The position numbers and the translations under genes were made by a program. The notes under the pieces are model-generated. The model worked only from the letters and a program-made list of their open reading frames with translations. It did no database searches and was not told where the DNA came from. From Persephonella sp. KM09-Lau-8 (GTDB lineage Bacteria; Aquificota; Aquificia; Aquificales; Hydrogenothermaceae), in the NCBI RefSeq assembly GCF_000703085.1, contig NZ_JNLL01000001.1:1240001-1304000 (forward strand): 64,000 bases of DNA, in the 5' to 3' direction. The first letter of the stretch is position 1, and each line of letters starts with the position of its first letter. Positions 43,195-52,143 of the stretch are shown here, one piece after another.

Positions 43195-44067
43195 TTACAC
43201 CTCTCTGCTTATTATGTATTTTGCAATTTCCTGCAAAATTTCAGGAGATTTTAATATTTTAATCTCTTCTATTGCTTTTTCAATATAATCTTTTGCTATT
43301 TTTTTAGATTTTTCAATACCATACAGAGCTGGATATGTAAGTTTATTTTTCTCTCTGTCTTTTCTGGTTTTCTTACCTAATTTTTTCTCATCTCCTATCT
43401 CATCAAGCACATCATCCCATATCTGAAATGCCAGTCCTATATAAAGGCCATAGTTTTTCAATGCCTCTTCTTCTTCTGCAGTTGCATCTGCAAGGACAGC
43501 TCCTATCTGACAGCAGGACTGGATAAACTTTGCTGTTTTATGGGTATGTATAAACTGGATATCATCAAAGGCATTTTCTTTCTCATGAAGTATATCAGCT
43601 GCCTGACCACCTACCATTCCGTAAATTCCTGTGCCGTGGGCAATGAGATTAATGACCTTTACAAGCTTTTCAGGTGGAACACTTTTATTCTGGGATATCA
43701 GTTCAAAGGCATAAGACTGGAGACCATCACCTGCAAGGATGGCAATTGCCTCTCCAAAAACCTTATGGCAGGTCGGCTTTCCTCTCCGAAGGTCATCATC
43801 ATCCATAGCAGGAAGGTCATCATGTATCAGAGAATATGTATGGATAAACTCTGAAGCAACGGCAATGTCAACTATGTCATTTATATCTTTTTTACCTGCT
43901 GCTTTTGCACTTTCCAATATCAAAACAGGTCTCAGTCTTTTGCCACCTGCATTCAGGGAGTAAGCCATTGCTTCAAAAAGTTTTTCAGGTATTCCCAACG
44001 GGATATATTCCTGAATCTTCCTATTGATAAATTCTGCCTGCTGCTTAAGATAAGCCTTTATATCCAT
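43195..44067 (-). CDS. ispA: Polyprenyl diphosphate synthase (FPP/GGPP type)
   Basis: 290 aa all-helical prenyl transferase. The first Asp-rich motif is LIHDDLPAMDDDDLRRGKPTCH, the second FQIWDDVLDEIGD, with GGKRLRP near residue 45. The CxxxSLIHDDLPAMD type matches farnesyl/geranylgeranyl synthases (IspA). ATG 44067 follows GAGAGG by 5 bases; an upstream ATG at 44097 extends the protein without a binding site. Located between yraN and queF, all minus. Confidence 0.92.
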   Translation of the reverse strand: MDIKAYLKQQAEFINRKIQEYIPLGIPEKLFEAMAYSLNAGGKRLRPVLILESAKAAGKKDINDIVDIAVASEFIHTYSLIHDDLPAMDDDDLRRGKPTCHKVFGEAIAILAGDGLQSYAFELISQNKSVPPEKLVKVINLIAHGTGIYGMVGGQAADILHEKENAFDDIQFIHTHKTAKFIQSCCQIGAVLADATAEEEEALKNYGLYIGLAFQIWDDVLDEIGDEKKLGKKTRKDREKNKLTYPALYGIEKSKKIAKDYIEKAIEEIKILKSPEILQEIAKYIISREV

Positions 44068-44112
44068 ATATCCTCTCAAATTTTGTATTAACTTCAAAAA
44101 TATAAAATATTT

Positions 44113-44457
44113 TCACATAATATCAAAGGCATTTTCTATATGTCTTATCTGGTTTTTGTCAATGGCTATTACATCAAATCGGATATTTTCATAACTGGTT
44201 GTTGTTTTTGTTAGATAAGCATTTGCAGTTTTTATTATCCTCTGGACTTTTCGGTGGTCTATACTTTCCTCAGGGGAGATAAAACTGCCACTTCTAAATC
44301 TAACCTCTACAAACACAAGAGTTTTATCCTTACTGGCTATAATATCTATTTCTCCATATCTTGTTCTAAAATTTCTGTCCAGAATGGTATAACCCTTTTG
44401 CTTCAAAAAATTTACAGCTTTTTCTTCTGCTATTTTCCCAATATCAGAGCTACTCAT
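44113..44457 (-). CDS. yraN: YraN-family (UPF0102) nuclease-fold protein
   Basis: 114 aa small endonuclease-like protein. GKIAEEKAVNFLKQKGYTILDRNFRTRYGEIDIIASKD followed by VFVEVRFRS shows the PD-(D/E)XK strand order (D in GEIDII, ExR where Lys is usual). YraN/RNase HII-associated proteins are assigned to Holliday-junction-like metabolism, but the role is not settled. Divergent from purB; the short intergenic region holds a TATAAT at 44483-44488. Confidence 0.9.
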   Translation of the reverse strand: MSSSDIGKIAEEKAVNFLKQKGYTILDRNFRTRYGEIDIIASKDKTLVFVEVRFRSGSFISPEESIDHRKVQRIIKTANAYLTKTTTSYENIRFDVIAIDKNQIRHIENAFDIM

Positions 44458-44519
44458 AAAAATGATTATACCAGCAAGCTGATATAATAGTTTTCAAAAA
44501 TATTTTTGAGGAGTGGCAG

Positions 44520-45830
44520 ATGATAAAAAGATACACCCTTGAAAGAATGGGAAATGTATGGAGCGAGGTTAACAAGTTTCAGAAATGGCTTGATGTTGAG
44601 ATTGCCATTTGTAGAGCGTGGAATAAACTTGGAAAAATTCCAGATGATGCCCTGAGAGAAATAGAAGAAAAAACATACATTGATGAAAGCGTTGTTGAAA
44701 GAATTCACCAGCTTGACAAGATTTACAACCATGATGTTCTGGCTTTTGTAACAGCAATAGCCGAACAGGTTGGAGAAAACGGTAGATATATCCATTTGGG
44801 TGTTACATCCTCAGATGTCATAGATACTGCTCTGGGACTATTAATGAGAGAAGCGATTGATATTCTTATTCAGGATATAGATGCACTGCTGCCGGTTCTT
44901 ATGGAAAATGCATTTAAATACAAAAAGACAGTTATGATGGGAAGAACCCATGGTGTTCATGCAGAACCTATGGTGTTCGGACTAAAATTTGCACTCTGGT
45001 ATGAAGAGATGAAAAGAAACAGAAAAAGGCTGGAGCATGCCAGAGAGGTTGTTTCTGTAGGGGCAATTTCTGGAGCCGTCGGAACATACTCAAATATTCC
45101 ACCAGAAGTGGAAAAATACGCCCTTGAAGAGCTTGGACTGAAACCTGAACCTGTATCAAATCAGGTTGTTCAAAGGGACAGGCATGCAGAATTTATGACA
45201 GCCATGGCTATAACAGCATCATCCCTTGAAAAAATAGCAGTTGAGATAAGACATCTCCAGAGAACTGAGGTTCTTGAGGCACAGGAGCCATTCAAAAAAG
45301 GTCAAAGAGGCTCCTCTGCAATGCCACACAAGAAAAATCCAATAACCTGTGAAAGAATAACAGGACTTGCCAGAGTAATCAGGGCTAATGCAATTCCTGC
45401 AATGGAAGATATAGCACTCTGGCATGAAAGGGATATCTCCCACTCCTCAGTTGAAAGGGTTGTTATGCCTGATAGTGCAATAGCTCTGGATTATATCCTT
45501 TATCTCACAAAGAAAGTTCTGGAAGGTCTCGTTGTATACCCTGAAAACATGAAAAGAAACATGGATTTATCCAAAGGACTCTATTTTTCATCAAAAGTGC
45601 TTGTTGCCCTTGTTGAAAAAGGATTATCCAGAGATGAGGCTTACGATATAGTCCAGAGAAATGCTATGAAAGCATGGGACACACCGGGATTAATGTTTAA
45701 AGATGCCCTTTTACAAGACCCAGAAGTAACATCAAGGCTTTCACCTGAAGAATTAGACAAAATTTTTGATGTTAATGCCTTTTTAAAAAATGTTCCTTAT
45801 ATTTATGAAAGGGTATTTGGAAAATATTAG
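44520..45830 (+). CDS. purB: Adenylosuccinate lyase
   Basis: 436 aa fumarase-superfamily enzyme that splits adenylosuccinate and SAICAR in purine synthesis. The signature GSSAMPHKKNPITCERI is near residue 264, and HLGVTSSDVIDTA and RTHGVHAEP form the other active-site boxes. ATG follows GAGGAG. It lies 8 bases before the DUF4139 gene. Confidence 0.97.
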   Translation: MIKRYTLERMGNVWSEVNKFQKWLDVEIAICRAWNKLGKIPDDALREIEEKTYIDESVVERIHQLDKIYNHDVLAFVTAIAEQVGENGRYIHLGVTSSDVIDTALGLLMREAIDILIQDIDALLPVLMENAFKYKKTVMMGRTHGVHAEPMVFGLKFALWYEEMKRNRKRLEHAREVVSVGAISGAVGTYSNIPPEVEKYALEELGLKPEPVSNQVVQRDRHAEFMTAMAITASSLEKIAVEIRHLQRTEVLEAQEPFKKGQRGSSAMPHKKNPITCERITGLARVIRANAIPAMEDIALWHERDISHSSVERVVMPDSAIALDYILYLTKKVLEGLVVYPENMKRNMDLSKGLYFSSKVLVALVEKGLSRDEAYDIVQRNAMKAWDTPGLMFKDALLQDPEVTSRLSPEELDKIFDVNAFLKNVPYIYERVFGKY

Positions 45831-45838
45831 GGGAAGCC

Positions 45839-47197
45839 ATGAGAAAAATCTTAACAGGACTGGCTGTTTTGATTATCGGCCAGTCCTTTGCACAAACCAT
45901 TTTTCCACAAATAACAGGACTGGAAATCCACAGAAACACCGCCTTTATTAAAGAAAAAGTATCAGCAACCAGCACTGCCACAATAATTCTTCCACATAAT
46001 ATAGACATAAACCGCCTAAATATTTCTCTTCAACCAGACACCTGTAATATTCTCCAGATTACACAGACAAAACCGGAATATCCTCAGGAATACAAAAATC
46101 TTCAGAACCAAATAGAGCAGTTAAACCAGAAACTGCAGACTATAGACAGCCAGCTAAGAGCACTGGAAAAAATCCAGTTAGACCCAAAGGGATTAGATGA
46201 AAACATAAGCAAAATTGGAAATATTTATGAGGAAAAAATAAAGGAAAGGGAAAAAACAAAAAAACAGATTTCCCAATTACAGAAAAAATTAGAAAAAATC
46301 AGGAAAAAATACCAGACAGCAATAAAACTAAAAACGGACTGCCAGACACCCCAGCTAAAGCTAAAAATACCTGAGAAAATCACAGGCCAACAGCAATACA
46401 GCATTTATGCGTCAACATTTAATAAAAAAATTAAGATATTGAACCATCTTTCTATAAAAAACCAGACAGATTTTGAGTTTAGAAATATATCTGTTGAATA
46501 CTATCCATATATGAAAACACCAGCTATCCAACCACCACCATTTAACAGACCTGTTTTTAGAACACCAAAACTTTATATGAAACAGGCAGAGGCACTACCC
46601 CAAACCCAAATAATAGAAACAGAAACTAAATTTTTCTATACGGTAAAAAGTGTAAATATTCCCGCAAAAAGTTCAGTAAAAGTAAGCGTTCAGAAAAAAG
46701 AGTATCCTGCTGAATTCAGTATTTTTATTGACGGCTATGCTACAGCCACACCATTTTTAATGGCTGTGTTTAAACCTGACCAGAATTTTCCACCTTCAAT
46801 GGCCAGTTTTTATGTGGATGGAGTTTTTATAGGAAAAGGTAGATTAAAACCTCTATCTGAAGGAGAAAAAAATAAACTTTATTTAGGTGAGGATGTTTTT
46901 GTAAAGGTAAATAAATATCTAAAAGAAAATAAAATTGAAAAGGCATTTTTAGGAAAGATAGTAACCACAAAGATATGGCATTACACAATAAAAAATAAGC
47001 ACAAAAAAGCTATGAAGATTGTCCTCGTTGACAGAGTTCCCGTTCAGAGAACAGAAGAAGAAGAAATCCAGCCAATTTCTTCAAAAAAATGGAAAAAAAT
47101 AGAAGCAAATGGCAAAATTATCTGGGAGTTTACTCTCCAACCAGATAGCACTCTGGAACTGGATTTTGGATACAAAATCATAAGAACAAAAGAATAA
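45839..47197 (+). CDS. Exported DUF4139/DUF4140-like protein with coiled coil
   Basis: 452 aa with a signal peptide ending SFAQ. The N-terminal third contains a strong coiled coil (about residues 75-160, heptads such as LQNQIEQLNQKLQTIDSQLRAL). The C-terminal half (about 250-450) is beta-rich and has YVDGVFIGKGRLKPLSEGEKNKLYLGED, ending with a DxFGYKI sandwich, matching DUF4139 (mucoidy-inhibitor-A-like). Probably periplasmic or secreted; role unknown. Coupled behind purB. Confidence 0.82.
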   Translation: MRKILTGLAVLIIGQSFAQTIFPQITGLEIHRNTAFIKEKVSATSTATIILPHNIDINRLNISLQPDTCNILQITQTKPEYPQEYKNLQNQIEQLNQKLQTIDSQLRALEKIQLDPKGLDENISKIGNIYEEKIKEREKTKKQISQLQKKLEKIRKKYQTAIKLKTDCQTPQLKLKIPEKITGQQQYSIYASTFNKKIKILNHLSIKNQTDFEFRNISVEYYPYMKTPAIQPPPFNRPVFRTPKLYMKQAEALPQTQIIETETKFFYTVKSVNIPAKSSVKVSVQKKEYPAEFSIFIDGYATATPFLMAVFKPDQNFPPSMASFYVDGVFIGKGRLKPLSEGEKNKLYLGEDVFVKVNKYLKENKIEKAFLGKIVTTKIWHYTIKNKHKKAMKIVLVDRVPVQRTEEEEIQPISSKKWKKIEANGKIIWEFTLQPDSTLELDFGYKIIRTKE

Positions 47198-47264
47198 AGC
47201 AAATATTATAAAAACATAGAAAGTTCCTTACTGAGTATTCAGAAATATATCAAAATTTAACCAA

Positions 47265-47702
47265 GTTTTTGAAAGTAATAGGCACGCTAAGAACACTAAG
47301 AAACATACAGAAAGACTATATCAGCTATCAAGAGTTTCAATTCCTTATAGGCACTCTAAAAACTAAGCATAAACAAGTATTGTATTTATATTATCATCTT
47401 GTTTCAATTCCTTATAGGCACTCTAAAAACTACTGGCTACCTGTTTTATATACAAAGACACAGTTTGAGTTTCAATTCCTTATAGGCACTCTAAAAACAG
47501 GAACTTAAGAGCCGACAGGGTTGATGAATTTTTGAGTTTCAATTCCTTATAGGCACTCTAAAAACCTTTCTGTTGAAGAACATAAATCTTTTGATTTGGT
47601 TGGTTTCAATTCCTTATAGGCACTCTAAAAACTCATATAAGCCTCATAAATTGGTTTTCTGACATAATTAATGTTTCAATTCCTTATAGGCACTCTAAAA
47701 AC
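47265..47702 (-). CRISPR. CRISPR array 2: seven 30-base repeats (one degenerate), six spacers
   Basis: Plus-strand repeat starts GTTTCAATTCCTTATAGGCA and ends CTCTAAAAAC. Copies: degenerate 47265-47294, then identical at 47334-47363, 47401-47430, 47469-47498, 47536-47565, 47603-47632, 47673-47702. Spacers 37-40 bases: 47295-47333, 47364-47400, 47431-47468, 47499-47535, 47566-47602, 47633-47672. The reverse complement ends AATTGAAAC, so crRNAs carry the ATTGAAAC handle typical of type I-B/III repeats. Minus transcription puts the leader at 47703 and beyond, agreeing with the degenerate repeat at the far end. No cas gene is in the window. Confidence 0.97.
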
Positions 47703-48035
47703 CCCTGAATTGATTTCATATTCTATTGTCAAATAACCATTGATATATCTTGTTGGAAATAAATATACGAAAAATTTGAATTGCTGTCAAATTGAGATAA
47801 TTTTCAGTCGACCTCTAATCCCGCAAAAACCCTTGGGGATCGACAAATTGTTGATACACTAAGCCAGAATTTAATTTTTGGCCAATTTTTTTATGAGATT
47901 TTGTCTCAATTAAAGCTCAAAAATCTGTGATCGACAGACTCAAATTTTCAAAAATTGACAAAAACCTAAGTAATTGAAGAAAATTAAAAAATAATATAAA
48001 TTGTATAACCTGTATAAATTCTATTTTAAGAGGTG
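47703..48035. other. Non-coding AT-rich leader between CRISPR array 2 and miaB
   Basis: No coding region is seen. Contains the minus-strand array promoter and GTCGAC-type motifs near 47808-47842 (GTCGACC and GGGATCGAC). AT-rich throughout. A plus TTGACA at 47955-47960 lacks a good -10 at 17 bases. The start of miaB at 48041 is a TTG behind AAGAGGTGG. Confidence 0.6.
47762..47790 (-). promoter_or_regulatory. Promoter in the leader of CRISPR array 2
   Basis: On the minus strand: TTGACA (complement of 47785-47790), 17-base spacer, TATATT (complement of 47762-47767). Transcription would start near 47755 and enter the first leader-proximal repeat about 50 bases later. It supports the minus-strand reading of the array. 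Confidence 0.75.
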
Positions 48036-48040
48036 GAAAA

Positions 48041-49357
48041 TTGAAAAAATATTACATAAGAACATTCGGCTGTCAGATGAACGTAAATGACAGTCAAAAA
48101 ATGGCAGGAATTCTAAAAAGTTTAGGTTATGAACCAGCAAGAGACTGGGAAGAAGCCGATGTTATTCTGGTCAATACCTGCTCCGTCCGTGAAAAACCAG
48201 ACCAAAAGGTTTTATCGGCACTGGGAGAATTCAAAAAAATAAAAAATAAAAATCCAGATGCAATTATAGGTGTTTGTGGTTGTCTGGCACAAAGAGCAGG
48301 TTATGAAATTCTCCAGAAAGCACCATTTATTGATATGGTATTTGGGACAACCAATATTCATCATCTTCCACAGCTTCTAAAAGAAGCAGAAGCAGGAAAC
48401 AAAGCAGTTGAAATCATAGAAGATATAGATGCAAATGAAACAGAATTAGACAAATACCCAACTGTCAGAGATAACAAATACACAGCTTATGTAACAATTA
48501 TAAGAGGCTGTGATAAGAAATGCACATACTGTATAGTCCCTTACACCAGAGGAAAAGAAAGAAGCAGAAGAATTGGGGAAATACTACAGGAAGTTCAGTG
48601 GCTTGTTGAAGATGGTGTCAAAGAAATACACCTGATAGGCCAGAATGTAACTGCTTACGGTAAAGACCTTGGAGATGTTAAGTTTTATGAACTGCTTTAC
48701 GCAGTTGCTAATATAGATGGTGTAGAAAGAATTAGATTCACAACAGGACACCCAAGGGATTTAGATGAAGAAACTATAAAAGCAATGGCAGAAATCCCTC
48801 AGGTTTGTGAACATCTCCACCTTCCAATACAGGCAGGTTCAGATAGAATTTTAAAAGCTATGGATAGAGGGTATACCCAGAAGGAATATCTTCATAAAAT
48901 AGAACTTCTAAAAAAATACATTCCAAATATAGCCCTTTCCACAGACATAATAGTTGGATTTCCTGGAGAAACTTATGAAGACTACCTTGAAACAATTAAA
49001 GTTCTAAAAGAAGTAGAATATGACCAGGTTTTTGCCTTTAAATACTCCCCAAGACCAGGAACACCAGCAGCACAAATGAAAATGACAGAGAAACCGGAAA
49101 CTGTAAGCAAATGGCTGAATGACTTGATAAATCTCCAAAAAGACATTAGTTTTAAGAAAAATAGGGAATATGAGAATAAAATAGTTGAAGTTCTGGTTGA
49201 AGAAGAAAAAGACGGAAAATTTGTAGGAAGAACCAGAACAAATAAACTTGTTCATTTTGAAAGCAGGCATAACTTATTAGGAGAAATAGTTAATCTCAGA
49301 ATAAGCAAAGCCAACAGATTTAGTCTTGAAGGAGAATTAGTAGAGGAATTAGTATAA
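48041..49357 (+). CDS. miaB: tRNA-2-methylthio-N6-isopentenyladenosine synthase MiaB
   Basis: 438 aa methylthiotransferase for tRNA A37. N-terminal UPF0004 Cys are in TFGCQMN (near 11), VNTCSVREKP (near 47) and GVCGCLAQ; the radical SAM cluster is RGCDKKCTYCIVPYTRG near 150, and a TRAM domain ends the chain. FGC, NTC and CGC show the three-Cys auxiliary cluster. TTG start behind GAGGTGG. It lies next to CRISPR array 2 by position only. Confidence 0.96.
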   Translation: MKKYYIRTFGCQMNVNDSQKMAGILKSLGYEPARDWEEADVILVNTCSVREKPDQKVLSALGEFKKIKNKNPDAIIGVCGCLAQRAGYEILQKAPFIDMVFGTTNIHHLPQLLKEAEAGNKAVEIIEDIDANETELDKYPTVRDNKYTAYVTIIRGCDKKCTYCIVPYTRGKERSRRIGEILQEVQWLVEDGVKEIHLIGQNVTAYGKDLGDVKFYELLYAVANIDGVERIRFTTGHPRDLDEETIKAMAEIPQVCEHLHLPIQAGSDRILKAMDRGYTQKEYLHKIELLKKYIPNIALSTDIIVGFPGETYEDYLETIKVLKEVEYDQVFAFKYSPRPGTPAAQMKMTEKPETVSKWLNDLINLQKDISFKKNREYENKIVEVLVEEEKDGKFVGRTRTNKLVHFESRHNLLGEIVNLRISKANRFSLEGELVEELV

Positions 49358-49375
49358 ACTGAGGAGGCCAATATC

Positions 49376-49852
49376 ATGATTGAAATGAATGTGCAGGGAA
49401 TAACTTTAGACCCTGTAACAAATATGCCTATAGTCATTCTTAGAGGGAAAGAAACTGACCATGTTCTTCCAATATGGATTGGGATTTTTGAAGCAAATGC
49501 CATTGCAATGCAGCTTGAAGGTATTACAAGACCACGACCAATGACCCATGACCTGATTAACAGTATTATCAACTCTTTAAATGGAGTTGTTGAATACATT
49601 TATATCCATGATTTAAGGGATAATACATACTACGCAGAAATTTCTATTAAAACAGAAAGCACTCCTTTAAAAATTGATGCAAGACCAAGTGATGCTATCA
49701 ATATCGCCCTTAGAAGCGGAGCACCTATCTTTGTTTCTGAAGAAGTTCTACAGAAATCACAATCAGATGAAAGCAAATTAGATGCCTCTGAAGAAGAAAT
49801 CAAAGAATGGCTTGAATCTATAAAACCTGAAGATTTTGAGTCTTCACTCTAA
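49376..49852 (+). CDS. Bifunctional nuclease (BFN/DUF151) family protein
   Basis: 158 aa. [17 protein letters not shown] and [20 protein letters not shown] form the characteristic BFN/DUF151 domain found across bacteria, archaea and plants; the [24 protein letters not shown] segment continues it. The acidic tail is divergent. ATG follows GGAGG by 8 bases. Nuclease activity is established for plant and some thermophile members only. Convergent overlap of 4 bases with fabH. Confidence 0.9.
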   Translation: MIEMNVQGITLDPVTNMPIVILRGKETDHVLPIWIGIFEANAIAMQLEGITRPRPMTHDLINSIINSLNGVVEYIYIHDLRDNTYYAEISIKTESTPLKIDARPSDAINIALRSGAPIFVSEEVLQKSQSDESKLDASEEEIKEWLESIKPEDFESSL

Positions 49853-50787
49853 AACTGGAGGACAATTGCTCCCCAGGTAAGTCCTCCTCCAAATGCAGTG
49901 AGGAGGATATAATCTCCTTTCTTAATTTTTCCTTCTTTCCAGGCCTCATACATTGCTATTGGGATTGAGGCTGCACTTGTATTTCCGTATTTATGAATAT
50001 TACTGAAAACCTTATCTTCAGGAAGTCCTAATTTTTCAGCAAGAGCGTTTATAATTCTGATATTTGCCTGATGGGGTATAACAAGAGATATATCAGCTAA
50101 AGTAATTCCAGCCTCATGAAGCGCTTTTAAAGAAGCATTTTCCATTGATTTAATTGCCAGTTTAAATGTTTCTCTTCCTCTCATTCTAAGTTTTTCCCCA
50201 ACAGGACAATAGAGTGAACCCCAGTGGGAACCGTCAGATTTCATAACTGCAGATAAAATACCACTTCCATTCTCAGTAGCCGATAACACTACAGCCCCAG
50301 CACCATCTCCGAATATAACAGCCGTTGATCTATCTGACCAGTCTATTATATGGGAAAAAACTTCAGCACCAACCACAAGAACATTTTTAAACTGACCTGA
50401 AGTGATAAAAGAGTTTCCTATTGTAAGACCATAAATAAAACCACTGCAGGCAGCTGATATATCAAAAGCCATAGGTTTAGAACAACCCAGCTTATCAGCA
50501 AGAAAACATGCAGTTGATGGAAATGTCATATCAGGAGTAGATGTTGCTACTATTACAGCATCTATGTCTTTGGGGGACATTCCTGCATTTTCTAAAGCTT
50601 CTTTGCAGGCTGGAAGTGCCAAATCACTGGCTTTTTCCCATTCCTCTGCTATATGTCTCTCTTTTATTCCTGTTCTGGTTGTTATCCATTCATCTGATGT
50701 ATCAAGAATTTTTTCTAAATCATAATTTGTGAGAACACGGGGTGGGACATACATCCCAATACCTTTGATTTCAGCCTTTATAGCCAT
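49849..50787 (-). CDS. fabH: 3-oxoacyl-ACP synthase III
   Basis: 312 aa condensing enzyme starting fatty-acid synthesis from acetyl-CoA and malonyl-ACP. The active Cys is in [12 protein letters not shown] near 110, the His in PHQANIRII near 240 and the Asn in KYGNTSAAS. Directly follows plsX with no gap, in the classical rpmF-plsX-fabH order. Length is normal. Confidence 0.97.
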   Translation of the reverse strand: MAIKAEIKGIGMYVPPRVLTNYDLEKILDTSDEWITTRTGIKERHIAEEWEKASDLALPACKEALENAGMSPKDIDAVIVATSTPDMTFPSTACFLADKLGCSKPMAFDISAACSGFIYGLTIGNSFITSGQFKNVLVVGAEVFSHIIDWSDRSTAVIFGDGAGAVVLSATENGSGILSAVMKSDGSHWGSLYCPVGEKLRMRGRETFKLAIKSMENASLKALHEAGITLADISLVIPHQANIRIINALAEKLGLPEDKVFSNIHKYGNTSAASIPIAMYEAWKEGKIKKGDYILLTAFGGGLTWGAIVLQF

Positions 50788-51804
50788 CTACTCCCTTAGC
50801 TCCTCAGGTAATAGATTTGTGAGGTTTTCCCTTAGTTTATCATTAAAATGGGTTTCTTCAAACTGGGAAGCTACTTTTAAAGCATTTTTTATAGCTTTTG
50901 CGTCTGCTCTTCCGTGGGTTATGATACATGTTCCCTTTGTCCCTAAAAGCGGAGCCCCACCATATTCTGCAAAATCAGCCTTTTTCTTAAATCTTTTAAG
51001 AGCTGGTAGCATTAAAGCAGCACCAATTTTTGATATAAAACTTTTTTCAACTTCCTGTTTTATCATTTCAACTATAATCGTTCCAAGGCTCTCGCTTGTT
51101 TTAAGCACTATATTTCCAACAAATCCATCACATACGATTACATCAAAATCACCGGTAAAGATATCTCTACCTTCAGCATTACCTACAAAATTCAACCCTG
51201 TCATTTTTAAAAGAGGGTATGTGTCTTTAACAAGGTCATTACCTTTTCCCTCTTCTTCTCCAATGCTGAGTATTCCAACTTTTGGAGAGTCTGAACTCTT
51301 TAAGATTTCCTTTACATAGGTATGTCCCATTACTGCAAAATAAAGAAGATGTTTTGGACGGCAATCAACATTAGCTCCGACATCTATGAGAACTGTTGGT
51401 TTTCCTTTCTTTGTAGGAAAGGCAACAGCAATACCTGGTCTTTCTATTCCTTCTGCTGCACCAACAACAAATTTGGAGATAGCCATTGCCGCACCGGTAT
51501 TTCCTGCTGAAACAAAGGCCTGAGCTTTGCCTTCTCGGACAAGTTTTCCAGCAATATACATTGAAGATTTTCTTTTTTTACGGACAGCAACAGATGGCGG
51601 TTCGTCCATACCTATGACTTCTTCTGCATGGACAATCTCAATAGGAAGGCCTTTTCCTCCTGCTTTTTCCAGTTCCTTTTCTAATATTTCCTTATTACCT
51701 ACTAAATAAACGCCAATATTATATTCTTTTGCAAATAATACGGCACCTTTTACATTGCTCTGAGGGGCATAATCACCCCCCATAGCATCAAGAGCTATAT
51801 ACAA
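50788..51804 (-). CDS. plsX: Phosphate acyltransferase PlsX
   Basis: 338 aa enzyme forming acyl-phosphate from acyl-ACP for phospholipid synthesis. The MYIALDAMGGDYAP start and SAGNTGAAMA and CDGFVGNIVLK motifs identify it. The stop abuts fabH; rpmF ends one base before its start. The three genes link ribosome and lipid synthesis as in many bacteria. Confidence 0.97.
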   Translation of the reverse strand: MYIALDAMGGDYAPQSNVKGAVLFAKEYNIGVYLVGNKEILEKELEKAGGKGLPIEIVHAEEVIGMDEPPSVAVRKKRKSSMYIAGKLVREGKAQAFVSAGNTGAAMAISKFVVGAAEGIERPGIAVAFPTKKGKPTVLIDVGANVDCRPKHLLYFAVMGHTYVKEILKSSDSPKVGILSIGEEEGKGNDLVKDTYPLLKMTGLNFVGNAEGRDIFTGDFDVIVCDGFVGNIVLKTSESLGTIIVEMIKQEVEKSFISKIGAALMLPALKRFKKKADFAEYGGAPLLGTKGTCIITHGRADAKAIKNALKVASQFEETHFNDKLRENLTNLLPEELRE

Positions 51805-51805
51805 G

Positions 51806-51988
51806 TTATACTACCTCTATTACCTCTTTGTCTTTGTAATATCCACAATGTGGGCATACTCTATGTGGTGCCTTTGGCTGTCCACATTCAGGACAAAGTG
51901 AAAGTCCTGGTATATTTACTTTTTTGAGCCAGTGTGCCTTTCTCATCGCTGTTTTAGCTTTAGATTTCTTTCTCTTAGGTGCTGCCAT
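51806..51988 (-). CDS. rpmF: Ribosomal protein L32
   Basis: 60 aa. MAAPKRKKSKAKTAMRKAHW is the typical basic start, and CPECGQPKAPHRVCPHCG is a four-Cys zinc ribbon, the zinc form of L32. ATG follows AAGGAGG. Usually linked to yceD, which here lies beyond the diguanylate cyclase gene on the same strand. Confidence 0.97.
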   Translation of the reverse strand: MAAPKRKKSKAKTAMRKAHWLKKVNIPGLSLCPECGQPKAPHRVCPHCGYYKDKEVIEVV

Positions 51989-52143
51989 ATTTTAACCTCC
52001 TTAAAACTCGAAATACGAAACTGATATTATACCAGAAAAGTTAAATATTAGAAAGACCTGCACATTGGCATTTATCTAATATAGTTTCTTTTTATCTTTT
52101 TGTGTAAAATTTATTAAGAATTATTAATCTTTAATGGGAAATT

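Noticed and set aside
47269-47508. Open frame of 79 codons at the left part of array 2
   Set aside because: It is a translation of the CRISPR repeats and spacers (repeated FQFLIGTLKT), not a gene.
47955-47995. Plus-strand promoter for miaB starting at TTGACA 47955
   Set aside because: No acceptable -10 hexamer at 16-18 bases; kept only as a note in the leader region.
34799-48040. Complete cas operon linked to the two arrays
   Set aside because: All genes between and around the arrays were read and none has Cas1, Cas2, Cas3, Cas6, Cas7 or Cas10 features.
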